A DNA stretch of 64,000 bases from Methylomonas rhizoryzae. Its GTDB lineage: Bacteria > Pseudomonadota > Gammaproteobacteria > Methylococcales > Methylomonadaceae. The stretch is taken from positions 2,170,001 to 2,234,000 of the forward strand of contig NZ_CP043929.1 in assembly GCF_008632455.1 (NCBI RefSeq). Reading direction: 5' to 3'. The position numbers were made by a program, and so were the translations under genes. The notes under the pieces are model-generated. The model did no database searches. It worked only from the letters and a program-made list of their open reading frames with translations, and was not told where the DNA came from. Below, in pieces: positions 51,830 to 60,597 of this stretch. Each line of letters starts with the position of its first letter. Position 1 is the first letter of the stretch.

Positions 51830-53458
51830 ATGGCCAGTTTGACCGGCGATACGACCGTTATCCATCGGTTAACCATCAAAGCCGAACGCGCGTGTCAGAC
51901 CAAGGCCGCGGCGGTCCGGGCGCAATTGCAAGGCGGCGATTGGCCGCAAGCCGGGCGCGGTGAATGGGTGTTTATCCGCAGGCTGCACGCCAAAGCGACA
52001 GCCCGGCAATTGCCCGGCCGATTGTTGCAGGAAACCCGCGCCGTCATGCAAAGCGGCGATAGCGGGCTGGTGGTGCGATTCGCCAATCTGGCCGAACTGC
52101 TGGCTGCGTTGGCGCTAGACCTGTCGACCGGAAGCGCGGAGATACCGTGGTATTGGCGGCGCTGGCAGCATTGGTTTGCTCTGCCGCAGGGTCGCCGTTT
52201 TGCCGCCTTAGCGAGCGACCACCCGGACGAGTTAGCGGCCGTAACCTCAGCCTTGGCCCGTAGCGACGCTTTAACCGGCGTCTGGCAGAGTATTGCACCG
52301 GCGCAAGCCGGCAATCTGGTTGTAGCGTTAGCCGCCAGAGCCGGCGTGCGTTTGCTGCCGACGGTGCCCGCAACAGGTAGTACGGACGTCGAACGGACCA
52401 GCGGTTCGGCGCCGGCCGGCGGTGATCCGGAATCATGGGTTCCGGCTCAAGCAATACCGTTGCAGGTGCCGCAGGCTCTGTTGGCCCGCTGGCAGCCTAT
52501 CGTTGCCGCTTTGCCGGCCGACGACGCCAGAACGCGCTTGGCTGCGCTTTTGCTTGCGCTGGAGGCCGCGCCTTTGAGGCTGCATACCAATTCGGAAGCT
52601 TGCATCGCCGGCATCGTACAGGTTTTGACGGGTGCGACAGCGAGGCATGCGTCGTCGCGTAGCCAGTCGCATCCTTTAGCGCCGGCTACTAGGCAGGATG
52701 CATTGGCTGACGAGGCGCCGATACCGGAGCAGCCGGCTTCTCGCCGGTTAAACGACGGCGAAACCGGCTGGCAACGCGCATCCGTCAGTAAACAACGAGA
52801 CGAGGCAGGCCCTCGGCCGCCGACGCCGAGCAATCCCACTCACCGCCCGGCCACCAACGTTCGGCCGAGCGCACAGGCCGACGATGTTGGTGCCGTAGCG
52901 AATCGACAGCCGGCTAACGATACTCCCGAGCAAGGCGCAGAGGATAATAGTCTCGATGCGCTTGCGGAAAGCGAAGCACCCGCTATGCTGCCCGATTGCG
53001 ACAGCTTTAGCACCGAGCAAGGCGGTCTGCTGTATTTGTTGAATATGTTGAATCGGCCGGAAATGCGCCGCTTGATGCTGGCGCATGCCGAAAGCCTGCC
53101 CAACGCCTGGATTTGGTTGTACCGCCTGGGGCAGCAACTGGATTTGCGGGACGACGATCCCTTGATCGATTACATCGCAGTGCAATTAGGCTGCCGCAGC
53201 CGGGCCGAACTTGCGCGTTTGCCGCCGTTGCCGGACAGTGCCCAAGTCCTGGATTTGGCCTGGCGCTGGTACGGTAAAGCCGAGGTTTGGCATCCGGCGT
53301 TGCTGCACTTGCCGGCGCAGATTTATTACACATCCAGCCATCTCGACCTGTATGCGGCGATGTCCGCGATACGGTTACCGGTGCGCTTGGCGGGACTGGA
53401 CGTCGATCCCGGCTGGTTGCCCTGGCTGGGTAAGGTGGTCGCTTTTCATTATGACTAA
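51830..53458 (+). CDS. eCIS protein with two conserved domains and a Pro-rich linker
   Basis: This is a 542-residue protein. The N-terminal domain (about 1-130) includes VIHRLTIKAERACQTKAAAV, EWVFIRRLHAKATARQLPGR and IPWYWRRWQHWF. A middle region is followed by a disordered, Ser/Pro/Arg-rich stretch (about 275-400), and then a C-terminal domain with FSTEQGGLLYLLNMLNRPEM, NAWIWLYRLGQQLDL, DDDPLIDYIAVQLG and a final LDVDPGWLPWLGKVVAFHYD. Similar two-part proteins occur beside the ATPase in eCIS loci. It could relate to the eCIS tape-measure family (AGL-type motif), but that was not established. It overlaps the ATPase gene by eight bases. Confidence 0.6.
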   Translation: MASLTGDTTVIHRLTIKAERACQTKAAAVRAQLQGGDWPQAGRGEWVFIRRLHAKATARQLPGRLLQETRAVMQSGDSGLVVRFANLAELLAALALDLSTGSAEIPWYWRRWQHWFALPQGRRFAALASDHPDELAAVTSALARSDALTGVWQSIAPAQAGNLVVALAARAGVRLLPTVPATGSTDVERTSGSAPAGGDPESWVPAQAIPLQVPQALLARWQPIVAALPADDARTRLAALLLALEAAPLRLHTNSEACIAGIVQVLTGATARHASSRSQSHPLAPATRQDALADEAPIPEQPASRRLNDGETGWQRASVSKQRDEAGPRPPTPSNPTHRPATNVRPSAQADDVGAVANRQPANDTPEQGAEDNSLDALAESEAPAMLPDCDSFSTEQGGLLYLLNMLNRPEMRRLMLAHAESLPNAWIWLYRLGQQLDLRDDDPLIDYIAVQLGCRSRAELARLPPLPDSAQVLDLAWRWYGKAEVWHPALLHLPAQIYYTSSHLDLYAAMSAIRLPVRLAGLDVDPGWLPWLGKVVAFHYD

Positions 53459-55427
53459 AAAAACCAAAGCGCCCACCGACTTGATCGGACTGCACGCCTA
53501 TCAGCGCCAACCCTTGGCCGCCTTGGTGCGGGTCGGTTTGGCGGACTATTGGCGGCGTATGATGCCGGGCGACGCGGAGTTGGCCGATCAACTGACCGCT
53601 CAAGCCGCCAGGCAGCTCAACCTAGAGGCCGTACCGGCCTGGGAGGCTTTGCGCGATGCCGCCACCGCGCAATTGAAGGCTTTGCCCGGCACGTTCGGAC
53701 GTTGGCTGGCGGAGCAGCGCATCAGCTTAACCGACGCTTTTCTGCTGGCTTTGGTCGGCAGCGCCGAAACCGATTATCTGGTCACGTTAACCTTGAGCGA
53801 GTTGCAAGCGCCCAACCCGGGTAACCGGCTGGCGGTGCATCTGGCCTTGAACATTTTAGAGGAGTTATTCGGCGGTCCTGCCTGGGATGCGCTGGATATT
53901 CACGCGATGCCGTTGGTGCGTCGGCAGGTATTGATCTTGGACGGTTCCGGACCTTTATCCTTACGGCAACTGCGGGTGGAACCGGCGCTATGGTCGGTAA
54001 TGTGCGCGCGGCCGGCGATTTGGCCGGGCTGTACGCCCATTGCTTTGAGCGAGCGTGCCTTGTTGCCGGAACGCATCCGCCGGCAACTGCCGCACTTGGC
54101 GACTTTGCTGGCCAAAGGCAATGTGCGGGGTTTGGCGATTCGCGGCAACAGCGGTAGCGGGCGGCGGGCCTTGGCGGCCGAACTGGCCGAGTTGTTGGGC
54201 TTGCATGCGATAGAAGTTCCGGCGGATGTCTGGCAACAGCAAGCGGCGTTACCCTTGGCCTGCAAGCTGGCCGGCTGGCTGCCGGTGATCAAATTGCAAG
54301 TGCCGGCCGGAGAAAGTTGGCCGATGCCGGCTATAGAACCGGAGATTCCGCATACCGTGGTGTTAGGCATGACCGATGCGGTGTCAGGATCGGATTTGCT
54401 GGAGATAGAGCTCGGTGTGCCGGATTATGCCGAGCGGGCCGAGCTATGGGGACGTTATCTGAAACAGCCGGAATTGGCGCAACGCGCGGCCAGTGCCTTG
54501 TTGAGCGGGCCGACCATAGAAAAAGTCGCCGGCAACGCGGTGCTGCGAGCCAAGCAGCAAAAAGCCAAATTGAGTTTCGAACACATCGCCGCAGCCCGCC
54601 GCGACTTGGGCGCCGAACGCCTGCGTTTGCTGGCCGAACCGGTGCGGCGGCGGGTGGAGCGGCAGGCGGTGGTGTTTCCGCCTTTGGTGGAGCAATATTT
54701 AAACGATTTCATCGCTCGCGCCCATAGCCGCGAATCGTTGTGGGAAGCCTTGGGGGCTACCTTGCAAGCCTCGCACAATGCCGGCCTCCGAGCCTTGTTC
54801 GTCGGCGATAGCGGCACCGGCAAGACCTTGGCGGCCAGTTACGTGGCCACGGCGGTCGGTGCACCCTTGTACCGGGTGGATTTGGCGGCGATCATGAACA
54901 AATACGTCGGCGAATCCGAAAAGAATCTTGGCACCTTGCTGGATTTGGCGGCGGCGGCCGATGCGATCCTGTTGTTCGACGAAGCCGATTCCTTGTTCGG
55001 CAAGCGCACCGACGCGCAGCACAGCGGCGAGCGCTACGCCAACATGCTGACCAATTTTTTGCTGACCAGGATAGAAAATCATTCCGGCATCACCATCTTG
55101 ACCACTAACAGCCGCGAACGTATAGACAACGCCTTTACCCGGCGCTTGGACGCCATCGTGGAATTTCCGTTGCCGGGTTTTCAGGAACGTTTCGATTTGT
55201 GGCGCAGCCATTTGGGTGAGCGTAGTCCCGGCGAGGATTTGTGCCGTACCTTAGCCAGTTATTGCGACATCAGTGGCGGACAAATCCGCAACGTAGTGTT
55301 GACCGCAGCCGGTTGCAGCCCGCCGCAACAACCTATCGGGGTCGAACCTTTGATGTTCGCCCTGCAGCGCGAATATCAAAAATTGGGCCGCAATCCGCCG
55401 GCACAATTAAAACAATTGAGGAGTTAG
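53451..55427 (+). CDS. AAA+ ATPase (eCIS Cis15/Pvc15-like)
   Basis: This 658-residue AAA+ protein is the ATPase found in nearly all eCIS loci. The C-terminal module has Walker A GDSGTGKT (residues 452-459), the ALYRVDLAAIMNKYVGESEK sensor region, Walker B ILLFDEADSLFG (D510, E511) and ILTTNSRERIDNAFTRRLDA with arginine finger(s). An upstream copy (GNSGSGRRALAAEL, about residues 225-240) looks like a degenerate P-loop in which the Lys is changed to Arg. Pvc15/Afp15 are thought to refold or load particle components. The frame is open from 53211, but ATG 53451 (MTKKTKAPTDL) fits the family and follows an AAGGTGG site. Confidence 0.92.
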   Translation: MTKKTKAPTDLIGLHAYQRQPLAALVRVGLADYWRRMMPGDAELADQLTAQAARQLNLEAVPAWEALRDAATAQLKALPGTFGRWLAEQRISLTDAFLLALVGSAETDYLVTLTLSELQAPNPGNRLAVHLALNILEELFGGPAWDALDIHAMPLVRRQVLILDGSGPLSLRQLRVEPALWSVMCARPAIWPGCTPIALSERALLPERIRRQLPHLATLLAKGNVRGLAIRGNSGSGRRALAAELAELLGLHAIEVPADVWQQQAALPLACKLAGWLPVIKLQVPAGESWPMPAIEPEIPHTVVLGMTDAVSGSDLLEIELGVPDYAERAELWGRYLKQPELAQRAASALLSGPTIEKVAGNAVLRAKQQKAKLSFEHIAAARRDLGAERLRLLAEPVRRRVERQAVVFPPLVEQYLNDFIARAHSRESLWEALGATLQASHNAGLRALFVGDSGTGKTLAASYVATAVGAPLYRVDLAAIMNKYVGESEKNLGTLLDLAAAADAILLFDEADSLFGKRTDAQHSGERYANMLTNFLLTRIENHSGITILTTNSRERIDNAFTRRLDAIVEFPLPGFQERFDLWRSHLGERSPGEDLCRTLASYCDISGGQIRNVVLTAAGCSPPQQPIGVEPLMFALQREYQKLGRNPPAQLKQLRS

Positions 55428-55430
55428 CGT

Positions 55431-58400
55431 ATGGCCACTTTAGCGTCCACACTCCGTAAGAAAAAAGCCCGCCGCAAAAGCAGTCCGCCCCCGTCAGCCG
55501 GCGAAGAAAAAAAACAGCGCAAGCCGGCGTATCTGAAGCGCAAGATGGCGGTTAGTCAGCCTAGCGACCCGGAAGAGAAAGAAGCCGACAAAGTCGCCAA
55601 GGAAGTGTCCCGTGCCGGTAAATCCGGCGGCGAGGAAGAGGCCAAGGAAGACAAAAAAATGATTTCCAGCAAGCCGGTGCCCAGCGCCCAGCGCTTAATG
55701 CGCCGGGTCAACCGCGCCGCCGCTCAGCAAAACGAGGAAAAACAACAGGAACCAGCGGCTAAACGCGTGCGACGTTCGGTGGAAACCGAGGACAAGGAAG
55801 AGCAGCCGGTGCAACGGCTGTTTCGTAAAGGCAAAGAAGACATGGAACAGGCCGCCCGCCGACTACGCAGAGCCGCCCAACCGGCACAAGCGGAGCAGGA
55901 GACCAAGCCCGCCGCGGCGGCCAAATTAAGGCGCAGTGCCGATAAAGCCGGCGAGGAGCAGCAGGAGGTTAAAGCACAAGCCCGTTTATTCCGGGCCGAG
56001 GCGGAAGCGGAGGAACAGCAAGCGGCTGAAACCGGCGCGGGCGGCCAAGACGGCGTCGAGCAGGAAATCGAGCAACGCATCGAGAATACCCGCGGCAAAG
56101 GCGATCCCTTGCCGGAAGCGGTGCGCAAGGACATGGAGCAGCAATTTGGCCAGGATTTTTCCGCGGTCGTCATCCACAACGACGCCGAAGCGGCCGAGTT
56201 GTGCAAAAACCTGAACGCCCGCGCCTTCACCGTCGGCGACGACATTTATTTTGCCCCAGGCGAATTCGCCCCGGAAACCGAGTCGGGACGGGATTTGCTG
56301 GCGCACGAGTTGACCCACACGCTGCAGCAGGGGATGCAGGTATCGCGGAAAATTTACAGGGCAGATAAAGGAAAAACAGCTACTAGTACCGGCAAAGCTG
56401 CACCGGCCCCGGACACGCCGCCCGATCCCAATAAATACGATGGACCTGAGGGGATATTTGAAAAAGGAAGTTCTGAACACAAACTGAAATTAAAAGGTGT
56501 AGATTTACCGTCCTTGAAAAAGCCGTTTACCTCTTTTCCCGTAACCGTAAGGCGCAGCTCCGATGAACGTAGCGGTAAGCAAGCCCAAATATGGGACAAC
56601 AATGTGCGTGATGGTGCAGGCCTGAACAAAGCTTTAACGGCAAAAAAGTCCAAAGCCTGGAAATTCGAACAGGGATCGGAACCGGTATATTTTTTCAGTA
56701 TAAAAAAGACCGGCGTCAGGCTGGTTGGCACAGAAACCAAGGTTCGCGACCGTGTTTTACGGCCTTATTGGACGCCTAAAGGCGAGATGATGCCGTTTCA
56801 CGTCGACCATAAACTGGAATACCAACTAGGTGGGGAAGATGAAAATATTGATAATCTTTGGTTGTTGGATGCATCGAGTAATACCAGTTCCGGTTCGTTA
56901 ATAGCCCATGAAATTGAACGATGCGTCAATCTCTTGGTGTCGAAAACCCCCGACGTGATGTGGACGGAATCCAAACGGCCTGACTACGAAACACTTAAAG
57001 CAAACCATGAAATAAAAATCATAGACGGTAAATTTGATAAAAAAGTTAACGGCCCGGAGAAAACATATACTAAGAAGCAGATTGCCGACGATGCTATTCA
57101 AATGGAGCCTGTAGAGCCGATGTCGCTCCAGCAGGTCAAGAACGCAGGTTTGGAGCCGAAACCGTCGAATTTCGTTATTTATAACAATGCTAGTGGCGGA
57201 CGTTCGTTTTCCGCCAAAATTCCGGCCGGCGCGGAGCCGGCAGCGGTACCATTTACCGACCGAAAATTTATTCCCGGTTTTCGCCCAACTACGATTGCTT
57301 TAACGCCTGAAGAACAGGTTGTAGCCAGGATACGCGGCAGTTTGTTTTCGGCCAATCCCGGTTTGTTCGGGCACGGTATCGAAATCGAAATCCCGGTCAA
57401 CCGCATGGAAGGCTTGCCTCAGGCAGGATACGCCAATTTTTCGGCTATGCGGCAAACTGTAATCGAACTTTTCGGTGCCTCGAATATTGAATTGAAGGGA
57501 ATGAGCCCGTTAAAAGTGGTCGATGTGCAAACCGACGACCTTGGAGGGGTCACGGTTAGAGCGCAAGTCCTTACCGATATTCAGATGATTCGCAAAGCCA
57601 ATATCGAGGTTGCGATTACCAGTGACGAAGTCAGTCTGCAGAAGTCTTTTTCCAGCGGTGAACTCAGTTTGCCGGGGCCTGTGAAGATTACGGGGTCCTC
57701 GTTGACCATAGCTTTGAGTACCAAACGCGGACTGGCAGTGGAAGGGCAGGCTAATCTGGCAATCGATAAAGTGGGTACAGGGTACATCGGCGCGGAAGCG
57801 TCTAAGGGCGCTAAGGGGGGGGCTTCGTTTGCGGTCGCCGGGCGCTTTAATTTCGATCCGAATTTGTTTGACGATCCGTCGTTCGTTGCTATTGCCTATC
57901 GAGACGACCGTTTTAGCGGAGAAGGTCAGTTAACGGTTGGACAGGGTCGAGTTCGGGGTGTGAAGTCTGGAAGCTTGCACGTGAATTTCAACGGAGACGA
58001 GTTCGCCGTGACCGGTACGGTAGATCCCGATATACCCGGAGTTGAGCAAGCGACAATCGCGGTGAGACGAACTGAAGCGGAAGGCTTGATCTATGAAGGC
58101 GATTTGCAGTTATCTTCTAATCCTGCGATACGTTCCGGTTCCATCCATGCCAAGCTGCAACAGGTAGACGACGGTTGGAAAGTTTCTGCCACCGGTAGCG
58201 CCCAACCGGCGATTCCGGGCGTCGATAGCGAATTGACGGTCAGTTACGACGACGGCGCGTTTACTGCCGAATTCAGTGGCGCTTATAAACGCGGCATGTT
58301 GACGGCGCAAGTCACGGTCGGTGCCAGCAACCGGGCGATCGGCGAAGACGGCAAGCCCAGCGGCGAACCGTTGCCGGACGGCGCCTTGAACGTTTACGGC

Positions 58401-59162
58401 AGCGGTTCGGCCACCATCAAAATCGCACCTTGGCTGCAAGGCACAGCGGGAATTCGCTTCGACCCCAACGGTGAGGTGACGGTATCAGGAGAAATCGGTA
58501 TCCCCAACAATGTAGAAATTTTTGCTCGTAAAGAGCTGGAAAAATCGTTGTTCAGCGCCTCGGTGAAAGTGCCTATCGTACCGGGCATCGTCGCCGAAGT
58601 GGGCGGGGGCTTGTCCGCCAAAGCCGGTATCGGCCCCGGCGTGATAGACCAATTGCGCCTCGGCATAGAATACAACCCGGCCCACGAGGAAAATACCCAT
58701 GTTACCGGCGACGCCCATTTGAAAGTGCCGGCGGACGCCGGATTGCGCTTGTCGGCGCGGGCCGGTATCGGTGTAGGTATTACCGGCGTCAGCGTGACCG
58801 GCGGCTTGGAAATCGGCGGCACCTTAGGCATAGAGGGTGCAGCGGAAGCCGGTGTGCACATCGATTGGACCCCGGCTACCGGTTTGGATTTAACGGCCAA
58901 TCTGTCGATACACGCGCAACCGAACTTTACTTTCGACGTGTCCGGCTATGTGGAGGTCGAGGCGTTATTTTTCACCGTGTACGAAAACCGCTGGCAGTTG
59001 GCGTCTTACCAATTCGGCTCCGGTTATCAATTCGGTATCAGTTTGCCGATTCATTACCACGAAGGCCAGCCGTTCGATATTTCCCTGGACGACGTACAAT
59101 TCCAGGTGCCGGACATTTCAGTCAGTGACGTCGTTTACGGTTTAATTGAAAGGATAGTGTGA
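55431..59162 (+). CDS. DUF4157 (eCIS core domain) protein with HNH-like nuclease motif, putative effector
   Basis: This is a 1243-residue protein, the likely cargo toxin. Residues 1-220 are charged and repetitive (Lys/Glu/Arg), with SDPEEKEADKVAKEVSR at about 44-61 and six basic repeats. Residues ~224-303 form a DUF4157 domain, with HELTH at 292-296, a metallopeptidase-like zinc motif. A HVDHKLEYQLGG motif (H457, D459, H460) with NLWLLDASSNTSSG resembles an HNH nuclease core, at about 457-493. The rest (about 620-1243) is beta-rich with repeats such as PWLQGTAGIRFDPNGEVTVS. DUF4157 marks proteins exported by eCIS. The nuclease assignment is from motif alone. GAGGAG precedes the ATG. Confidence 0.85.
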   Translation: MATLASTLRKKKARRKSSPPPSAGEEKKQRKPAYLKRKMAVSQPSDPEEKEADKVAKEVSRAGKSGGEEEAKEDKKMISSKPVPSAQRLMRRVNRAAAQQNEEKQQEPAAKRVRRSVETEDKEEQPVQRLFRKGKEDMEQAARRLRRAAQPAQAEQETKPAAAAKLRRSADKAGEEQQEVKAQARLFRAEAEAEEQQAAETGAGGQDGVEQEIEQRIENTRGKGDPLPEAVRKDMEQQFGQDFSAVVIHNDAEAAELCKNLNARAFTVGDDIYFAPGEFAPETESGRDLLAHELTHTLQQGMQVSRKIYRADKGKTATSTGKAAPAPDTPPDPNKYDGPEGIFEKGSSEHKLKLKGVDLPSLKKPFTSFPVTVRRSSDERSGKQAQIWDNNVRDGAGLNKALTAKKSKAWKFEQGSEPVYFFSIKKTGVRLVGTETKVRDRVLRPYWTPKGEMMPFHVDHKLEYQLGGEDENIDNLWLLDASSNTSSGSLIAHEIERCVNLLVSKTPDVMWTESKRPDYETLKANHEIKIIDGKFDKKVNGPEKTYTKKQIADDAIQMEPVEPMSLQQVKNAGLEPKPSNFVIYNNASGGRSFSAKIPAGAEPAAVPFTDRKFIPGFRPTTIALTPEEQVVARIRGSLFSANPGLFGHGIEIEIPVNRMEGLPQAGYANFSAMRQTVIELFGASNIELKGMSPLKVVDVQTDDLGGVTVRAQVLTDIQMIRKANIEVAITSDEVSLQKSFSSGELSLPGPVKITGSSLTIALSTKRGLAVEGQANLAIDKVGTGYIGAEASKGAKGGASFAVAGRFNFDPNLFDDPSFVAIAYRDDRFSGEGQLTVGQGRVRGVKSGSLHVNFNGDEFAVTGTVDPDIPGVEQATIAVRRTEAEGLIYEGDLQLSSNPAIRSGSIHAKLQQVDDGWKVSATGSAQPAIPGVDSELTVSYDDGAFTAEFSGAYKRGMLTAQVTVGASNRAIGEDGKPSGEPLPDGALNVYGSGSATIKIAPWLQGTAGIRFDPNGEVTVSGEIGIPNNVEIFARKELEKSLFSASVKVPIVPGIVAEVGGGLSAKAGIGPGVIDQLRLGIEYNPAHEENTHVTGDAHLKVPADAGLRLSARAGIGVGITGVSVTGGLEIGGTLGIEGAAEAGVHIDWTPATGLDLTANLSIHAQPNFTFDVSGYVEVEALFFTVYENRWQLASYQFGSGYQFGISLPIHYHEGQPFDISLDDVQFQVPDISVSDVVYGLIERIV

Positions 59163-60127
59163 TGAATCAAGTGTTGGACTTGTTGAAGGAAGGCGTGTTG
59201 GCGCATAGCGCCGGCGACTTGGCGGAAGCCGCTCGTTTGTACGGCGAGGTGCTGGAGCTGGAGCCGGATAACGCCAGCGCTCACAATAACGTCGGCTTCG
59301 TGATGGCGCAGCGCCGGCAATGGCAGGAAGCGTTGGTGCATTTGCGCACCGCATTACGCTTGAATCCGGACATGTCCATGGCGCACTGCAATATCGGTCA
59401 GGTGTTGCTGAATACCGGCCAAGCCGGGGAAGGATTAGCCCACTTGGAGCAGGCTGTCGCTTGCGACCCGGAAAACGTGACTGCTTGGGACAATTTAGCC
59501 CGTATTCGGGTATTGTTGGGCGATTTTCAAGGCGGCGAGTATGCGGCGATACGCGCCTTGAAATTAAAACCGGACGATGCGCATTTACATACTCGCTTAG
59601 GCATCGCGGTGGCGGCGCAAAACCGTTTGCCGGAAGCCATAGCGTGTTATCAGCGCGCGCTCGAACTCGACCGGTTTTATGCGGAAGCCTGGGCGCAGTT
59701 GGGGATTACCCTGTTTTTAAACAATGACTTGGGTAGCGCTCGACAGACTTTGGAAACTGCGTTATCGCTTAGGCCGGATGATAATAATGCGTTACGCCAT
59801 TTGGCATTGGTCGCGTTAAGTTCAGGGCAACGCGACCAAGCGCTCGATTTGTTCCAACAACTCTTGGATCGCGATCCGGAAGATCAGGCTTCGCGTCTGG
59901 ATTTGGCAGTCATTTATTTATCCGCCAGACAAACCGAAGCGGCGGCTGAGCAATTAAACGGGATTTCCGGTGCGGTCAGAGATTCCAATAAATTCAAGTT
60001 TTATCAGGCGTTGACACTGCAGCAAGCCGGCGAGAACGAACAAGCTAAAACCTTGTTATGGCAACTTGCGGAATTGACCGACGATAGTTATGGGGAAAAA
60101 GCCCGGCAACTATTGTTGGTCGCTTGA
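59162..60127 (+). CDS. TPR protein at the eCIS operon end
   Basis: This 321-residue protein is built almost wholly of tetratricopeptide repeats, about eight, for example GDLAEAARLYGEVLELEPDN and NRLPEAIACYQRALELDRF. It starts within the effector stop (TGATG, 59160-59164), with AAAGGA a few bases before, so it is translationally coupled. TPR proteins bind other proteins. Being paired with the effector, it may act as its chaperone or loading adaptor. This is inference. It has no signal peptide, so it is cytoplasmic. Confidence 0.82.
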   Translation: MNQVLDLLKEGVLAHSAGDLAEAARLYGEVLELEPDNASAHNNVGFVMAQRRQWQEALVHLRTALRLNPDMSMAHCNIGQVLLNTGQAGEGLAHLEQAVACDPENVTAWDNLARIRVLLGDFQGGEYAAIRALKLKPDDAHLHTRLGIAVAAQNRLPEAIACYQRALELDRFYAEAWAQLGITLFLNNDLGSARQTLETALSLRPDDNNALRHLALVALSSGQRDQALDLFQQLLDRDPEDQASRLDLAVIYLSARQTEAAAEQLNGISGAVRDSNKFKFYQALTLQQAGENEQAKTLLWQLAELTDDSYGEKARQLLLVA

Positions 60128-60130
60128 GTT

Positions 60131-60165
60131 TTGCCGAAAAATTTATCTAAATTTGACGGCAATTT
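60131..60165 (+). terminator. Putative terminator of the eCIS operon
   Basis: TTGCCG (60131-60136) pairs with CGGCAA (60157-60162). Inside it, two AAATTT blocks (60139-60144, 60149-60154) pair with each other around a 4-nt loop, leaving a 2x2 internal loop. A short T run follows. It lies three bases after the TPR stop codon. Confidence 0.5.
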
Positions 60166-60597
60166 GCCCGCAAAAATTAACACGAACCTTGCAAGATTTG
60201 CTTAGAGGTTCATACTTTTTAGCGAGCACTACTGCGGTGTTAAACCCGGAAACATTCTAACGAATGCGGAAGGGCGTTGACGGGTGGAACAACTAAGCGG
60301 CAACGCGTGTCCTGCCCGAGAATCAACTGGAAGAGGCAATTACTACGCAAAGAGCGGGTACGGAAAGCGTCGGATTAGTACATAGTGACGTTTCGAGCGT
60401 AAGGTTCACACTTTATCTCGTTTTTTGAGCACGATTGGCTTTAACGATATGATAGGTCTTGGTTAGTGCGGTCTCACAGTAAAGTTCAGATGATTCGGAG
60501 GATTAAAGACCCCGTCAACGGCATCGGCGGTAGGCCGGTGGGCATGCGAAACTGCGACGTATGTTGTAAGTCCTCCACCGGCGTGCTCGCTGTTTTT
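60166..60597. other. Gene-free stretch, possible decayed retroelement leader
   Basis: About 430 bp with no gene I can support between the eCIS terminator and purB. The style of two segments (about 60300-60420 and 60460-60570, with CGGTAGGCCGGTGGGCATGC and GAAACTGCGACG) reminds me of the 5' leader of group II introns encoding a reverse transcriptase. No RT frame, domain V or intron ends were found, so this is a weak resemblance only. Confidence 0.25.

Noticed and set aside
56301..56318. HELTH as an active secreted protease
   Set aside because: It lies within the DUF4157 domain, which is best known as an eCIS export mark. The protease activity is not shown by sequence, so I do not call a protease effector.
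28891..60127. Prophage
   Set aside because: Only tail parts are present. No capsid, portal, terminase, integrase, lysis or replication genes are seen. DUF4255, Cis15-like ATPase and DUF4157 point to eCIS.
28891..60127. Type VI secretion system
   Set aside because: There are no TssJLM membrane complex, ClpV or Hcp genes. The sheath is of the phage/eCIS type and the ATPase is Cis15-like.
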